64,000 nt of DNA from Neoscytalidium dimidiatum (taxonomy: Eukaryota; Ascomycota; Dothideomycetes; Botryosphaeriales; Botryosphaeriaceae): NCBI GenBank assembly GCA_037367355.1, contig CM074695.1, positions 1,054,001-1,118,000 of the forward strand. Direction: 5' to 3'. The notes under the pieces were generated by a model. It searched no databases, had not been told where the DNA came from, and saw only the letters and a program-made list of their open reading frames with translations. Made by a program: the position numbers and the translations under genes. This document shows positions 1 through 11,248 of this stretch, one piece after another. Position 1 is the first letter of the stretch, and each line of letters starts with the position of its first letter.

Positions 1-2553
1 GCAGCCCGAAGGCAAGCCAGACATGGTGCCATCCTTACTTCAGCGTCGGCTGGGCCATGGGGGCTGCAAGGCGGCAGAGCCACTGACTAGGCTCTCTACC
101 TGCGTGCCGGCCGCTTACTGTCTATGATGATCCTAATGCCGAGTTGCTGCAAACCACCCGGACGCGCAAAGGCGGCGCTCGCCGACGCCGTTTCTGTCCC
201 CTCTTGCGCATTCGAGCCCAACCGGCCGAACATGATCGTCACTGGTCGGGCTTGGTCGGGGATTCTGTGGAGGGCAAAGACGAAACGGACCCTTGTGCGG
301 TTCATTGATCTGCTCAGGTACGTATTGGTGGTGCATTCCGTACGAGCGCCGGAGATACTCCTCTGGCGTTGCGAAGGGCAGAAGCCTGTCTATTGTTGAC
401 AAGTCACTACAAGTTCAGTCACATGCCAGCCTACGCTTGACCAGAGTATCCGCCTAGACTCTGGCACAAAATTAGTCTGTTCCCACGCCCTGGTTGCCTC
501 TCGTCTCATGAAGCTCTACAAGGTGCAATCCCGCACACACTTCGCCGCAGTGGCTTCAGACGCCACTCGGAAAGCGCTGGATATTCTGCTCCGAGACGTA
601 TTCGGTCTCACTTGGCCCTGCTCACGAGACACTCACCAGACAGCAACGCCTCAACCGTCAACGAACGTAGCGTTGGGTGTTAAAAAGCACTAGAAGATAA
701 CGCTCCAATGGCGAAGAGCGTTGGCACCCTAGAGGGCTTAATGGCGCAGGGGAAACAAAATCAGGGTCCTGTAGAAGCCATGTTTCGGTGCAACATGATG
801 ACCTAGGCGGGATCCAGTAAGCTTGTGCGAAGGAGTGGAGACTATCATCTCGCTAATCGTGTTTCCAGTCTGCGCCGCTGCCGTCAACGTCCCCACGGGG
901 TCCTACCACCCGTTCGTTCCGCCTTTTTGGTCCTCGACTCGAGACCAAGAGACCTTTCGTGAGGCGAGAAAGCGGTCTGCCACCATGGCAAAGCCGCCCG
1001 TCAACACGTAGTCTAGCGTTAGGGGAGACGGGAGAGACCCACGGGCTACGCATCTGTAAGGGTCCAGTTCACCTCAAACTCTTTTGTCCCTTGTACCGCC
1101 TTTTATTGCGCTTTAGTCCTGCCTCTTCCACGGCTGAGTTCAAATTACCTTCTTGTATATTGCACGGCCCAAGGCTACATACAGACAGGACGACCCTGTC
1201 CCCTCAGGGTTGATCAGACGCGTGGCTTAAGGTTGTGGCAAACAAGGGGACGAGAGGGCGTGCAATGCCGGCTCGTCATTACGTCGAGCGCGGCAATACC
1301 TCCCTCTTCCGCTGCCACACCCCCATGCTGTCGGAGACCGGTCCGCCCTTTTGGCCCCCCGAGGCATATCGTCTCGTCAAGGCCAAGCTCTTTCATTGAA
1401 TCTAGAGCCCAGCTACCTCTGCGGGTCCGACGGATCTACGCGCCGGTCTGTCCTCGGGTTTACCATATCTGTGACGCAGGACTCTTGTGATATGCACTTT
1501 GGCATTGCGGAACTGACTAATGGGGATGGTCGACCCTGGGGGTCGGGTACCACCGCTTCTAAAAGCAACCATGGGGTTAAAGGCAGGGCGAAAAGTGGTC
1601 CTGGTGAGGTGTGCATGGTTCTCTTGCCGCGTAGATGCCCGACAATGCCATAGGGCAGCAGAAAAGCCGTCCTTAGCTGCTTTCCCACCTGGAAATGCCG
1701 AAAATTCCCGCTCTCGTGTGCTGATCTTCCTCAACATAACACACCCGCCCTCTTGGCACCACACCTGCCCGTAGCCTATCCCTAGGGTATACCACGAGTC
1801 GCGCTCTCGCTTCTTAGCCCACTAGTTCTTCGTTTTTCCTCCTTAATGCCGTGTTATATGTGCTTCTTGATGTACACGTCGTCCCGTATTCCCTTCAAAC
1901 AGTCATGCACACATCCGTTTGCCCAAGACTCAGACAGCACCGCCGTGCAGATGCGATCATCCATCACATATACCCCGCACCTGTGAGCTAATAATTGCCA
2001 CTCCACAAGCTTTGTGGATATATCCTGGCCCGCGCCAAGCGCTGAGAACTTTAGAGCCTTCATGCAGTCATTGCCTGCTAAGAGAATGCAATGGAGGCCG
2101 AAAGGCGCCCGTGTAGGGCGAACGGTCAACAAGACGTGTTCGAGGTTGACTGTACCTGAAAGAATAGGATATGATATCTCATGTGTGGCGCCGGCATCAC
2201 ATCCCGCAACTGTATGAAGGTGATGCGATGCAGAGTGTGCTGCGCAACAACCTGTAACGAATTTAGCGATTTCGACCAATTTCGAGTAAAGCTGATATGT
2301 GAGCTCTAAGGAAATATCCTTCTGAACACCTTGTTCCCGACGCCGTGTTCCTGCGCTCGAAGTAAAGAAAAAAAACGGCATCACGTTCAAACAACGCGTC
2401 GACCCAAGCCTTATCCCCTGTCGTAATCCTTTCCCCATCCGGGATAGCGTGGCGCCATAGCAGCTATTCCCCAACCCAACCCAACCCAACCCCCCACGTC
2501 CCGCGCCATCACACCAAACACCAAATCCACAATCCTAGTTATCCACCACGCCA
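1..2553. other. Intergenic, no supported gene
   Basis: No recognisable coding region, RNA gene or transposon was found. The longest open stretch is on the minus strand, about 194 codons from an ATG at 2438 to a stop at 1854; it resembles no family I know and is described as a finding. A short C/A-rich run of CCAAC units at about 2467-2492 lies just upstream of the dehydrogenase start and is probably leader or promoter sequence. Confidence 0.6.
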
Positions 2554-3675
2554 ATGCCGCCCCTCACCCTCGGCCTCGACTCCACGCACGTCCTCATCAC
2601 CGGCGGCGCCGGCCTCATCGGCACCGCCGTCGCGCGCGCCTTCCTGGCCGAAGGGTCGCGCGTCACCTGCGTCGACGTCGTCGCCGCGGACCCCGCGAAC
2701 CCGATCGAGCCGGAACGGACGACGACGACGACGACGACGACGACGCCCCCGCGCGGCACGCTGTCCCACCGCCGCGCCGACGTCACGGACGAGGCCGCCT
2801 TCGCGCGCGCGTGGCGCGACGCCGTCGCCGAGAACGGGCCCGTCGACGCGTGCGTCGCGCTGGCGGGCCTGGACCTGAGCGTGCTGGAGCACCATGGCGG
2901 CGGCGCGGCGGACGTGGGCGTGGCGCAGTCTCGGCGGACGCTGGATGTCAACGTCGTGGGGACGTTTGTGGCGGCGAGGGAGTGGTTGCGCGGGGTGAGG
3001 GAGGAGCTGGGACGTGGTGGTAGCGATGGGGAGATGGAGGAGGAGAAGAAGAGGAGTAGGAGTAGGAGGAGGAATGTTAATTTGATTATCGTGGGGAGCG
3101 AGAGCGGGTGGTTCGGCGAGCGTGAGAACCCCGATTATGCGGCGGCGAAGAGCGCGGTGCAGGTTGGGTTATTGAAGAGTTTGGCGGCGGATGCGCCGAG
3201 GGTGTGGGAGGGTGCGCGGTAGGTTTCACCTTTTTTTTTTTTTTGATTTAAGAAAAAAGACCCCTTTCCCTTTTTTTGGTGCTTGTCCCTACCCCTTTGT
3301 CTTCTGTGTTCTTTGGAGAGGGTGTATCTTGTCTGATGATGTCTCTTTGATCATTGCAGTGTCAATGCTGTAGCGCCTGGCCCGGTGGATACGCCGCGGT
3401 TTAAGGAGGAGTGCAAGAACGACCCAGAGCAGTTATGGATGGATGCACAGGCTACGGTGAGTTCGGATATACTTCACCAAGGAAGTCACAAGCTTACTCC
3501 ATCCATTTAGACTGGGCTTGGTAAGCCTGTGCCGATGGAGGCTGTGGCCAATAGCATACTGTTCCTCGCCAGTGACAACTTCAGTAGTCATGTGCATGGC
3601 CAAGTCCTGAACATCGATTCCGGAAAGCAGGGGAAAGTTCTTTGGACAAAGGAACAAATTAGTGCTCGGGCTTAA
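2554..3675 (+). CDS. Short-chain dehydrogenase/reductase (SDR)
   Basis: Predicted NAD(P)-dependent oxidoreductase of about 308 residues in three exons (2554-3218, 3360-3456, 3511-3675); both introns are GT-AG and the joins keep frame. Seen in the protein: the N-terminal dinucleotide motif TGGAGLIG, an LAG motif where NNAG is usual, the Asn of DVNVVGTF, a Ser in IVGSESG, the YAAAK active site, and VNAVAPGPVDTP directly after intron 1. The catalytic Asn-Ser-Tyr-Lys set is therefore complete. Relatives act on ketones, alcohols or acyl carriers; the substrate cannot be read from sequence. Odd points are a GAC-triplet run (2718-2745) encoding a poly-Thr insert between strands 2 and 3 of the fold, and a low-complexity basic segment (KKRSRSRRR) before the active site. 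Both look like loop expansions. The ATG at 2554 begins just before the Rossmann strand, and nothing upstream suggests an earlier start. Confidence 0.9.
2718..2745 (+). repeat. GAC trinucleotide run inside the SDR gene
   Basis: Nine consecutive GAC units, read in frame as ACG (Thr). They expand a surface loop in the SDR protein. Similar short ACG runs occur in the aminotransferase gene near 9727-9741. Confidence 0.9.
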
Positions 3676-5346
3676 ATAAGACCAAAATACGGTAATGGAG
3701 AAAATAATATGCATCAAGAGTAGCAAACTAGTTTTAGGCTATGGTGATGAGAATAATGTATCGAGCATGTTACTCTGACTGAGGAAGAGAATACCTGGTG
3801 TTAATTCGACACTAAACCGAGCTCAAAATAAATAGATCCATCTCAGCATCTCACGAGTGGATGATACCTGAGGTAGGGGCGCGCTTCCGGAAGGTCTCCA
3901 CGGAAATGTCCAACATCAAATTCGTACAATCCCTGTCTGGTGCGGTAGAAAGCTGTTCCTGGACAGTGCGGTATTTATTATAGCTCACATAGCTGGACGA
4001 TTGAGTCAATATTTCGACATCTTATTTACCTACAGCAAATATCTGAACCTCGACATTACACAAGCTTTGAGAATCACTGAAACCATTCCAACTGCCGGTA
4101 TAAAACCCGTCACTTAGCTAAAATTTCAAGTCATATTACCCACGTTGTACAGCAAGTCCGCTGTAAAAGTGCCAAGTGACGACGCTTGTGTGTTCAAGAG
4201 GATAGTAGGGCATGGGGTCCTTTGAGAAGGTTCGTGGGCCTGCACTATTTCATTTCTTTCTACTTCTTCTACAATCTTCTATTCCGTTATCCGCCATTGC
4301 ATCTTTGTCAAGTTTAGTAGCTGCCACTCGAGATCATGGACGCGCATCCATATCGTGATTTTTCTCTTCTACTCGTTAAATCACTAGATTTGTGTGCAGG
4401 TTGCAAGTATCACAGGGGGGCGGCAGGGAATAGGGAAATCGAGTTTTAGCTAGGATGAAGCGGGAGCTGCCTGCACAGAAGGGCGCTGATGGTGAGGACG
4501 GGGGTCACGCCGGTAGCGGTGATGGAGGGAGTGCTTGGAGGAGCGACGGCGCGGAAGGTGATTCAGCTGCGAGACGGTGGCGTGAGCGATGCGGCGGAGG
4601 TCGAGATACATAGTTGCAGGCTTTCGAAGAGCTGGAATCGCGTGTTCGGTTTTTTTTTCCTAAAAAAAAAAAACAAAAGGAAAAGGAGCGGTGGTGCAGG
4701 AGAAGGCTATAATTGTAACTTGAGATAGAAACAAGAGAGGATAAGGGGTAAGCAGAGGACTACCAACCGACGCGCCTTCTACACGGGGAAGCTGCGTAGC
4801 GAAACAGGAGGATGGGAAGTTGCTGATTGGCCATATCTGAAGTTCTCGAATCTGGTTTAGACCGTAACCTTGAGAAGATAAAGTTAAGAATGAATAAGGT
4901 TCAGCATCCGTCTACGGATGGGAAACCAAAGCCATTCAGTCGATAAGCTTGAATACTAATTAGCACGAGTTGTGCTGATGTTTAGACCTACCTAACTTGT
5001 GGAGCTAGAAATGTTCGAGTTTCTGGGTTGCGTGGCAACATATAGCGCAAGGCCGGTAATAAAAAGTTGAAGCTGTGCTTACAGTAGTGACCTTCATAAC
5101 CAAATCACCAATGTGTACGATAGGGAAAGATCTGCGAATGAGAACAAGCATCAGAAATATGCCGCCACTACCTTTTCTCATGATCGTTGAAGGTATCGCA
5201 ATGGAGCACTAGCCGACTGCAATCTTATTGAGTTCTATCTATTGATCCAATCAATCTTCTCTTTCCAACGAAGGCAACTCATCTATCCAAAATCAATCCA
5301 AGAATTCCCAATCCACCAACGTGAAAATTAAACAAAAGGTCGATGG
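3676..5346. other. Intergenic between SDR and LCCL genes
   Basis: AT-richer than the flanking genes and full of stops in all frames. The longest ORF (79 codons at 4489) is low-complexity, ends in a Lys/Arg run over a poly-A tract, and is not convincing. The stretch holds the 3' ends of two genes that converge (SDR + and LCCL -). I see no RNA gene or mobile element. Confidence 0.6.
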
Positions 5347-7308
5347 TTAGCCCGGCCCTGGTTGCATGTGCACCCATCCACCTTCTTGCGTCCACTTTCC
5401 AGCCTTGGTGTAGTCACCCGCGTGTCGGCCCTCCATGTATGCGAATCTGAAATATTCAGGAAGATCGACGTGCTGTCTAACCCAGGTAAAGCTGGTCTTC
5501 TCTTCGTCGACGTATGCACGGAACCGCTCAACGTCGTTGACAAGTATGCTGACGCCATCGTACTTTCCGGGTAACGGTAGGGTCCATTCGAACGTAATAT
5601 TGGGCATGATTCCATGCGACGGGTCCAGGATGTTATGAATAATGGGTGCTAGAATCTCGGGCAGCGGGGTTCCTAGATGCGCATCTTGGCGAAGCTCTAG
5701 CGGAGTCTGCAGAATACTATCGAAACCCCAGCGGGCGATTCCGTTGATAAAGAGTCCGACAAGAATTCCCTGGTACAATAGGCTAGGCCGGTTTTGCATG
5801 GCAGTGCCGGGCAGGAGCAGGAGGGCAAGGATATAATGATGGATGCGAACGTTCATCTTGGGAACTGCAACAAGGGCGAGAATGCAGGCGACCATGATAC
5901 CGTAAACGACAAGGTAGCGCGGGAGTCTACCCTCTACTCGCAAAGCATAGGCCTGGCCCAGAGCAATGAAGAAAAGACTAAGGACGATGATGATGAGTGC
6001 AGGGACGGCTCCGGGCTGCTGCTTGATATCATGCGGAGTGAGGCGTTGGATGGGGATCTTATCAAAGGTGTAGTTGTTCAGTGCGCCGACCCAGCAACCG
6101 CCGAGCCAGAGGACTGTCTTCTCGATCTGAGCAGTGAGACCAGTCAGAGTGGGCCTGACGGAGAACTTGTAGATAACGAAGGCGCAGAATGCGGCAGGGA
6201 GGAAGCGACCTAGCGCCATGCTCACCAGCGCGTGGTAGTCGGTGAGATTCGGTGGGTCGGACGCAAGGGCAACATGGAAGAAGATTCCGAAGAAGACCGA
6301 GGGGAAGAATACGGCGGGCGAGGTGGTGAAGAGCGACAGGACGATGGTGAAAGTCAGGGAGACTGCGAAAAGAGACCATCGCAGGTCCTTGCACTGCGAG
6401 GCGGTCCCCTCGATGAAGGTATATGAGAGCGGAAAATACGAGTCGAAAGCAATGCTCTCAATGCCGTGATGCTTAGACGAGGGGAAGTTGCTCTGGGTCC
6501 CAATGCGCGAGACAACGCCACAACCACCTGCTTTGTTGTTGACGAAGCCAGCGTGGATGGCAGAGCCGCAGATGAAGGAGTCGCCGCGATAGATGGTGCT
6601 TGCGACGTTATCTTGGCCATCGCCTTGAGTGGGGCCGCCAATCACGAGAGGTCTGTAGTTGACCTCCTGATCACCAACAGCATGTGGATTGAAGACCTCG
6701 ACGCGCTTGCAGTTGGCAGGGCAGCGGAAGGCGAAGGAGTTGTTGCCAAAAGGACGGCAGTCGTCTCCGTTCAGACCGCACCCGTTGTTGTCCGCCCTGG
6801 AGCACGCACGTTAGTCGCCGCTCGGTCGCCGGCTTGACAAAAGACATGCATACCAGAACCTCGACAGGCAAGTGAGCCTCGTGGGCGAACCATATTCTCC
6901 GATCTCGGTCGCGAAAGCCGACTTGCGGAGCACCAGAGAAAAGCAGAGCAGCCACAGGGCGTAGAAGGCGACTAGCAGCCAAGCCTTCTGCTTCCGCTTG
7001 GGCAAGTATTTATCCAGTAGCCTCGGCGGGGCTTCCTGGATTCGGGGGAAGAATGGAGTAATTCTGTATGGGCGCGGAGGCTGGGGGCCCTTGATCCAAG
7101 TGCCAACAGAGTTTACGACGCGCTGGACGGAAGGCGGGACATACTTCGGGGCGCGCGGCGGGGCAGGCAGCTCGTCTATGTCGTCGTAGTCGTTGTACGC
7201 ACCGGCGGGGTGGTTGTTGGTGGCGGTCGCGTCCGAGTCGACGGTGCTAGTGGCATCGTCGCGGTACTCTGGATGACGCTGGTCATCGTCGTGGTACTGT
7301 CGCGACAT
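5347..7308 (-). CDS. LCCL domain multi-spanning membrane protein
   Basis: Predicted 634-residue membrane protein in two exons (7308-6854 and 6796-5347), with a GT-AG intron of 57 nt whose removal restores RFWADNNGCG. Order of parts: an acidic, Asp/Tyr-rich cytosolic N-terminus; a conserved segment (IKGPQPPRPYRITPFFP...RLLDKYLPKRKQKAW); a first membrane span near residues 115-137; a Cys-containing LCCL domain at about 150-270 with the motifs CGLNGDDCRPF, YRGDSFICGSAIHAGF and GGCGVVS; then about seven hydrophobic spans; and a short polar tail. This is the usual architecture of fungal LCCL proteins. Their role is unknown; the LCCL domain would face the lumen or outside and could bind lipids or carbohydrates. 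The ATG at 7308 starts a typical disordered head. The gene is divergent from the aminotransferase, 818 bp away. Confidence 0.9.
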
Positions 7309-8126
7309 TTGTCCGGGACCCGGGTTGGGGTGAGGATCTGTGTCGGGTCAGCTGTCAGGCCGGGATGCGCCGGAGTTAATGACGGGCGCGCTTGTCGACG
7401 TCGGCCAGCGAGAGTCGGGCAGCGCAGTGCGAGAGAGCGAGGGGGACGAAGAGACAGACAAGCGGAGAGAGTGCTGGCGGAGAGAGAGTGTGAGGGGAAG
7501 GCGCTGGGCGGCAGGAGAGGGAGGCAGTGAGGCGTGAGGCATGGGCGAATCGTACCTGCATGGGCGAGGTCGTGGTCGCGGGCGTGGTCATGACGTGCAG
7601 GCACCGGCGCTGGCGCTGGTGCTGACGGACGGCCGTGCTCCCGAAAGCCGGGAAGCTCAACGCTGTCGTCGCCTCCGAGCTTCGTCCACCACCCACCCAT
7701 GGTCGTGATGCTTCATCCGTGGCGGCGTCGGGGCAGGAGGCGGATGGCGGCGGGCCATTTGCAGCGGGCTGGTCTGGTCGCGGAGGAGTCGCGCGGCAGC
7801 CGTCTCAGATGGCCCGTTGGCTGCCGTCGTATTCGACGCGTCTCCACACTGCGGCCTGGCGGCCTGGCCGTGTCCGAGGGCGAGAGGGCCGTGAGGACGC
7901 CGCCCTCCGAAAGGGCAGCTCGCGCCTCTCCCTGTGCGAATTGCTTACTATTGCATGTGCGTGCCGTCGTCTCTTATCGCCGACGCTATCGCCCATGCAT
8001 GCCTCATCATCGCGACAACTCAACCCCCCCCATTCTTCCCCACACTTCTGCCTTCCGTCCCAGCCCTCAACACTCTATCTTCTCCTCTCGTGCTTTTGCT
8101 GGCCAGGATAGCTGAGCATTGCCAAG
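7309..8126. other. Divergent promoter region, LCCL and aminotransferase genes
   Basis: This 818-bp GC-rich spacer separates two genes transcribed away from each other. Open frames here are GC-driven and low in complexity (Arg, Ser, Pro). C/T-rich stretches at about 8030-8095 lie immediately upstream of the aminotransferase ATG, as is common in fungal core promoters and leaders. No clear TATA box or RNA gene was seen. Confidence 0.5.
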
Positions 8127-10230
8127 ATGGAACCCAATCACGAGCTGCCCCAGCCTGTCGACCTCTCGCATCATCTTTCCCGAAATATCAAGAGCCGGGT
8201 ACCCTCGTCTATGAAGTCATTCTACAAGTACTTCGCGATTCCCGGCATTGGTCAACTCGCTGGAGGTCATACTCGCCACGCCGCCCTTAGTGTCCTCCAG
8301 ACGTAGCTTATTTGCAGTTCAGGTCTCCCCAATGAAAGTTATTTCCCCTACGATGACTTCGAGGCCCGTGTAGCTCTACCTGCTCGCTTTAAACCCACTC
8401 CTAACAAGCCTGTTGATCCGCCCACTGCTGAGCTGGCTGCAACTTCTTTGTCCGACTCTCCGCAATCTGCCCGTCTTGTTGTTCCTCACACCTCCGGAAC
8501 CACCGACATTCTGCGGAAGATTGATCTGGACACCGCTCTGCAGTACGGCACCGCTCAAGGCTACCCGCCGCTCTACCAGTTTGTTCGCCAATTCACCACC
8601 CAGAATCTGCACCCCAATGTTCCTTATCGTGGCGGGCCCGAGGTCATTCTTACTTGCGGCTCGACCGATGGTTTCTCCAAGGCCATCCAGGCCTTGACCA
8701 ACGAGTGGTACGAAGACAGGGATCCCATAGACGAGAAGCAGGGTCTACTGGTCGAAGAATACTGCTACACAAACGCCATCCAGGGCGTACGACCTCGAGG
8801 CCTGAACATTGTGCCTGTGAAGATCGACGATGAGGGAATGCTTGCCAAAGGCCCGGGTGGCCTTGAGGACGTCCTGGATAGTTGGGATTCCTCCAGAGGT
8901 AGAAGGCCGCACTTGATTTACACTGTAACGTATGCACTTTTCTTATACCCTTCAACGCTGCTTTCTGATCGGATGCATTCACTGTTCCCTCACCGCTGTG
9001 TCTCTTTCGCCTCCGCATTCCTGTAATGGCTCTTTTTTTTTTTTTTTCCCCTTCCCCCGCTCACCTTGGTTTGGCTCGCCATTGCGCGATACGCGATTGC
9101 TCAGCTGCCTGCATTCTGACGCAATTCCCAGGATTGGCCAAAACCCAACCTCCGGCGTTCTGAGCGTGAAGCGCCGCAAGGAGATTTATGAGCTCGCCGT
9201 CAAGTACGACATCATCATCATCGAAGACGACCCGTACTGGTACCTGCAATTTCCTTCATCCAATCCCACGTTCAACCCTCCCAAGCCCGAGGGTAAATCA
9301 TCCGGCTTCGACTTCCTCGACTCGCTCGTGCCGTCTTACTTGTCAGTCGATTACCAAGGCCGTGTTGTGCGTCTCGACACCTTCAGCAAGACCGTCGCCC
9401 CAGGATGCCGTCTCGGCTGGATCACCGCCCAACCCGCACTCATCGAGCGCATCTTACGCCTCACTGAGACCACGACCCAGCAGCCCTCCGGCTTCGTGCA
9501 GTCCATGATTGCCGAGCTCCTCATGGGCCCGCAGAGCAAGGAAGACGGCGGCCAAGGCGGCGCCAAGGATGGGCAGGGCTGGGACGTCAGCGGGTGGGTG
9601 CGCTGGCTGGAGGGGCTCCGGGGCAACTACGAGCGGCGGATGAACGCCATGTGCGACGTGCTGGAGTCGGGCAAGCAGCTGGTCAAAACGGGCCGGCGCA
9701 GCTCGCTGAGCGAGCTCATCCGCTCGACGACGACGACGACGCACCCCTCGTCGTCCAACGGCGCGCCCTCGCCCGCCGCCGTCGACGAAGACGACTGGGC
9801 CGTCGTCGAGACGACCGACATCTACTCCTTCGTCCGCCCGCTCGGCGGCATGTTCCTGTGGGTGCGCTTCGACTTCAACGCGCACCCGCTCGCCGCCAAG
9901 ATCCCGCACCCGCGCCTCTCGCGCGCTCTCTGGATCTTCTGGACCACCCGCCCCTACCGCGTCCTCGTCTCGCCCGGTGCCATCTTCGCCCCGACCCCCG
10001 AGCTGCTCAAGCGCGACGGCCACAACTGCTTCCGCATGTGCTTCGCCGCCGCCCCGGAGGAGGAGATCGTGCCCATCACGAAGCGCTTTGTCAAGGGCGC
10101 TCGCGCTTTCTTCCGCATCAAGGATCCTGCCAAGATTGATGAGATACTAAAGGATGACGATCCAGGTGTTGAGGGCCATGCGTATGGGGATATGCAGATG
10201 GGTAGCCTGGCGGGATTCGGGTTCTGCTGA
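8127..10230 (+). CDS. Class I/II aminotransferase, aromatic (Aro8-like)
   Basis: Pyridoxal-phosphate aminotransferase of about 614 residues, most like fungal aromatic/2-aminoadipate aminotransferases (Aro8, Aro9), which exchange amino groups between Phe, Tyr or Trp and 2-oxo acids in the cytosol. Exons are 8127-8265, 8323-8929 and 9132-10230. The second intron is about 200 nt and carries a long poly-T tract. Recognisable parts are a short N-terminal arm (KSFYKYFAIPGIGQLAGGLPNESYFPY), LQYGTAQGYPPL, LTCGSTDGFSKA, QNPTSGVLSVKRRKEIYELA, IIIIEDDPYWYLQF, and the cofactor lysine in VRLDTFSKTVAPGCRLGWI, followed by the small C-terminal domain. Inserts at about 9535-9590 and 9720-9810 (Gly-rich and poly-Thr/Ser-rich) make it longer than yeast Aro8 (500 residues). 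The start is fixed by the usual PVDLSHHLS N-terminus. Substrate preference cannot be told. Confidence 0.93.
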
Positions 10231-10494
10231 GTTGATCAGTGATGGGGTGCTGGATTTCCAGGGGCGCTGGTTGGACGTTGTACAGATTGGGTTAAGCTTT
10301 ATGGGATTGGGGGATAGACGAGACCGGAGTTCGACGTTAAACAGCAGGAGATACCGGTTCTACGAAATCATGGGATATACTGTCTTGACTCTGTAGAGGA
10401 TGTCGTCATACCTGGCTCCAGAACGATATACTCTGCAGACAATCTTTGCACGTACTCTTCACGTTGTTCGGTATTCCCACTTGTTCCAAGTCAT

Positions 10495-10971
10495 GTGTCC
10501 CCCTTGCCTTTTCAGAGCTTCAAAGTGGACAGACAAAACCGAACCATAGCATGGATGGACCAGGGCCATCCCTTTTCAAATACGGCGGCAAGGAGCGGAT
10601 GGAGCCATGAACAAGAAGGCGCCGTTATTTCAGGCTCACGCTGGACGGAAGAGGTCTTGAGAATTTCGAGATCGATCGAGTACGATATTCCTGCCCGTTC
10701 TGATTTAGACCACGGAAGGCCGGGGCAATACAACGCGTGCCATGCTGAGAAGCAGCTCATCGCATACTTCATCACCAAACATGTCTTCCTCCCTGATGAG
10801 GCCGTTCTGGATGGTCCGTCGAACAGCTTACATAGAGTACAGCTGTCAGAAGCTACGATCCTTGTCAGCTCTCCCGCATGTCGTGACTGCAAAGAGTTTT
10901 TGAAATTTGTCAACGAGAAACTTCACTTGGCATTGCACGTTAGAGGGGCCTTAGCCGACAAATCCGAGTGA
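10495..10971 (+). CDS. DYW-like/cytidine deaminase-fold protein
   Basis: A 158-residue ORF with the zinc site of the deaminase fold: HAE at residues 83-85 (His ligand, catalytic Glu) and PACRDC at 127-132 (the two Cys ligands). The spacing, and the surrounding CHAEKQLIAYFITKHVFL and ATILVSSP, resemble the fungal DYW-like nucleic-acid deaminase family. Members of that fold deaminate cytosine in RNA or DNA; the fungal branch's substrate is not established to my knowledge. Upstream of the core the protein keeps a conserved strip (WSHEQEGAVISGSRWTEEV) but lacks the long N-terminal region I would expect. The first codons (ATG then CCTTGCCTTTTCAG) look like an intron acceptor, so the true gene may have an upstream exon that I could not find in the 264 bp after the aminotransferase stop. 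All catalytic residues are intact, which argues against a pseudogene. Confidence 0.65.
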   Translation: MSPLPFQSFKVDRQNRTIAWMDQGHPFSNTAARSGWSHEQEGAVISGSRWTEEVLRISRSIEYDIPARSDLDHGRPGQYNACHAEKQLIAYFITKHVFLPDEAVLDGPSNSLHRVQLSEATILVSSPACRDCKEFLKFVNEKLHLALHVRGALADKSE

Positions 10972-11248
10972 GACGCTTTCATATCCGGCGGCCTCAATAG
11001 GGAAGAAAGTCAATATCAGCATGTTTTCTGTACTCAAGGGCAGATTCGAGCCTCAACGTGACACCGGGATCCCATTATTTACAGTTTTTTTTTTCTTTTT
11101 TTTTCGGGAGAACGGCAGCGGGAGCGAACATGATCCATCAACTTTACACAACCTGACCCTCCTCATTCACACTATATTATTACACAAAACTCCAGCTCCT
11201 AATCTGATCACTCGTTCGCTGGCTGAGAAAAAAAAAAAAGAAAACCAT

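Noticed and set aside
2467..2492. CCAAC/TTGGG run as an interstitial telomere
   Set aside because: The unit is CCAAC, not the fungal telomere unit CCCTAA, and there are only about five copies.
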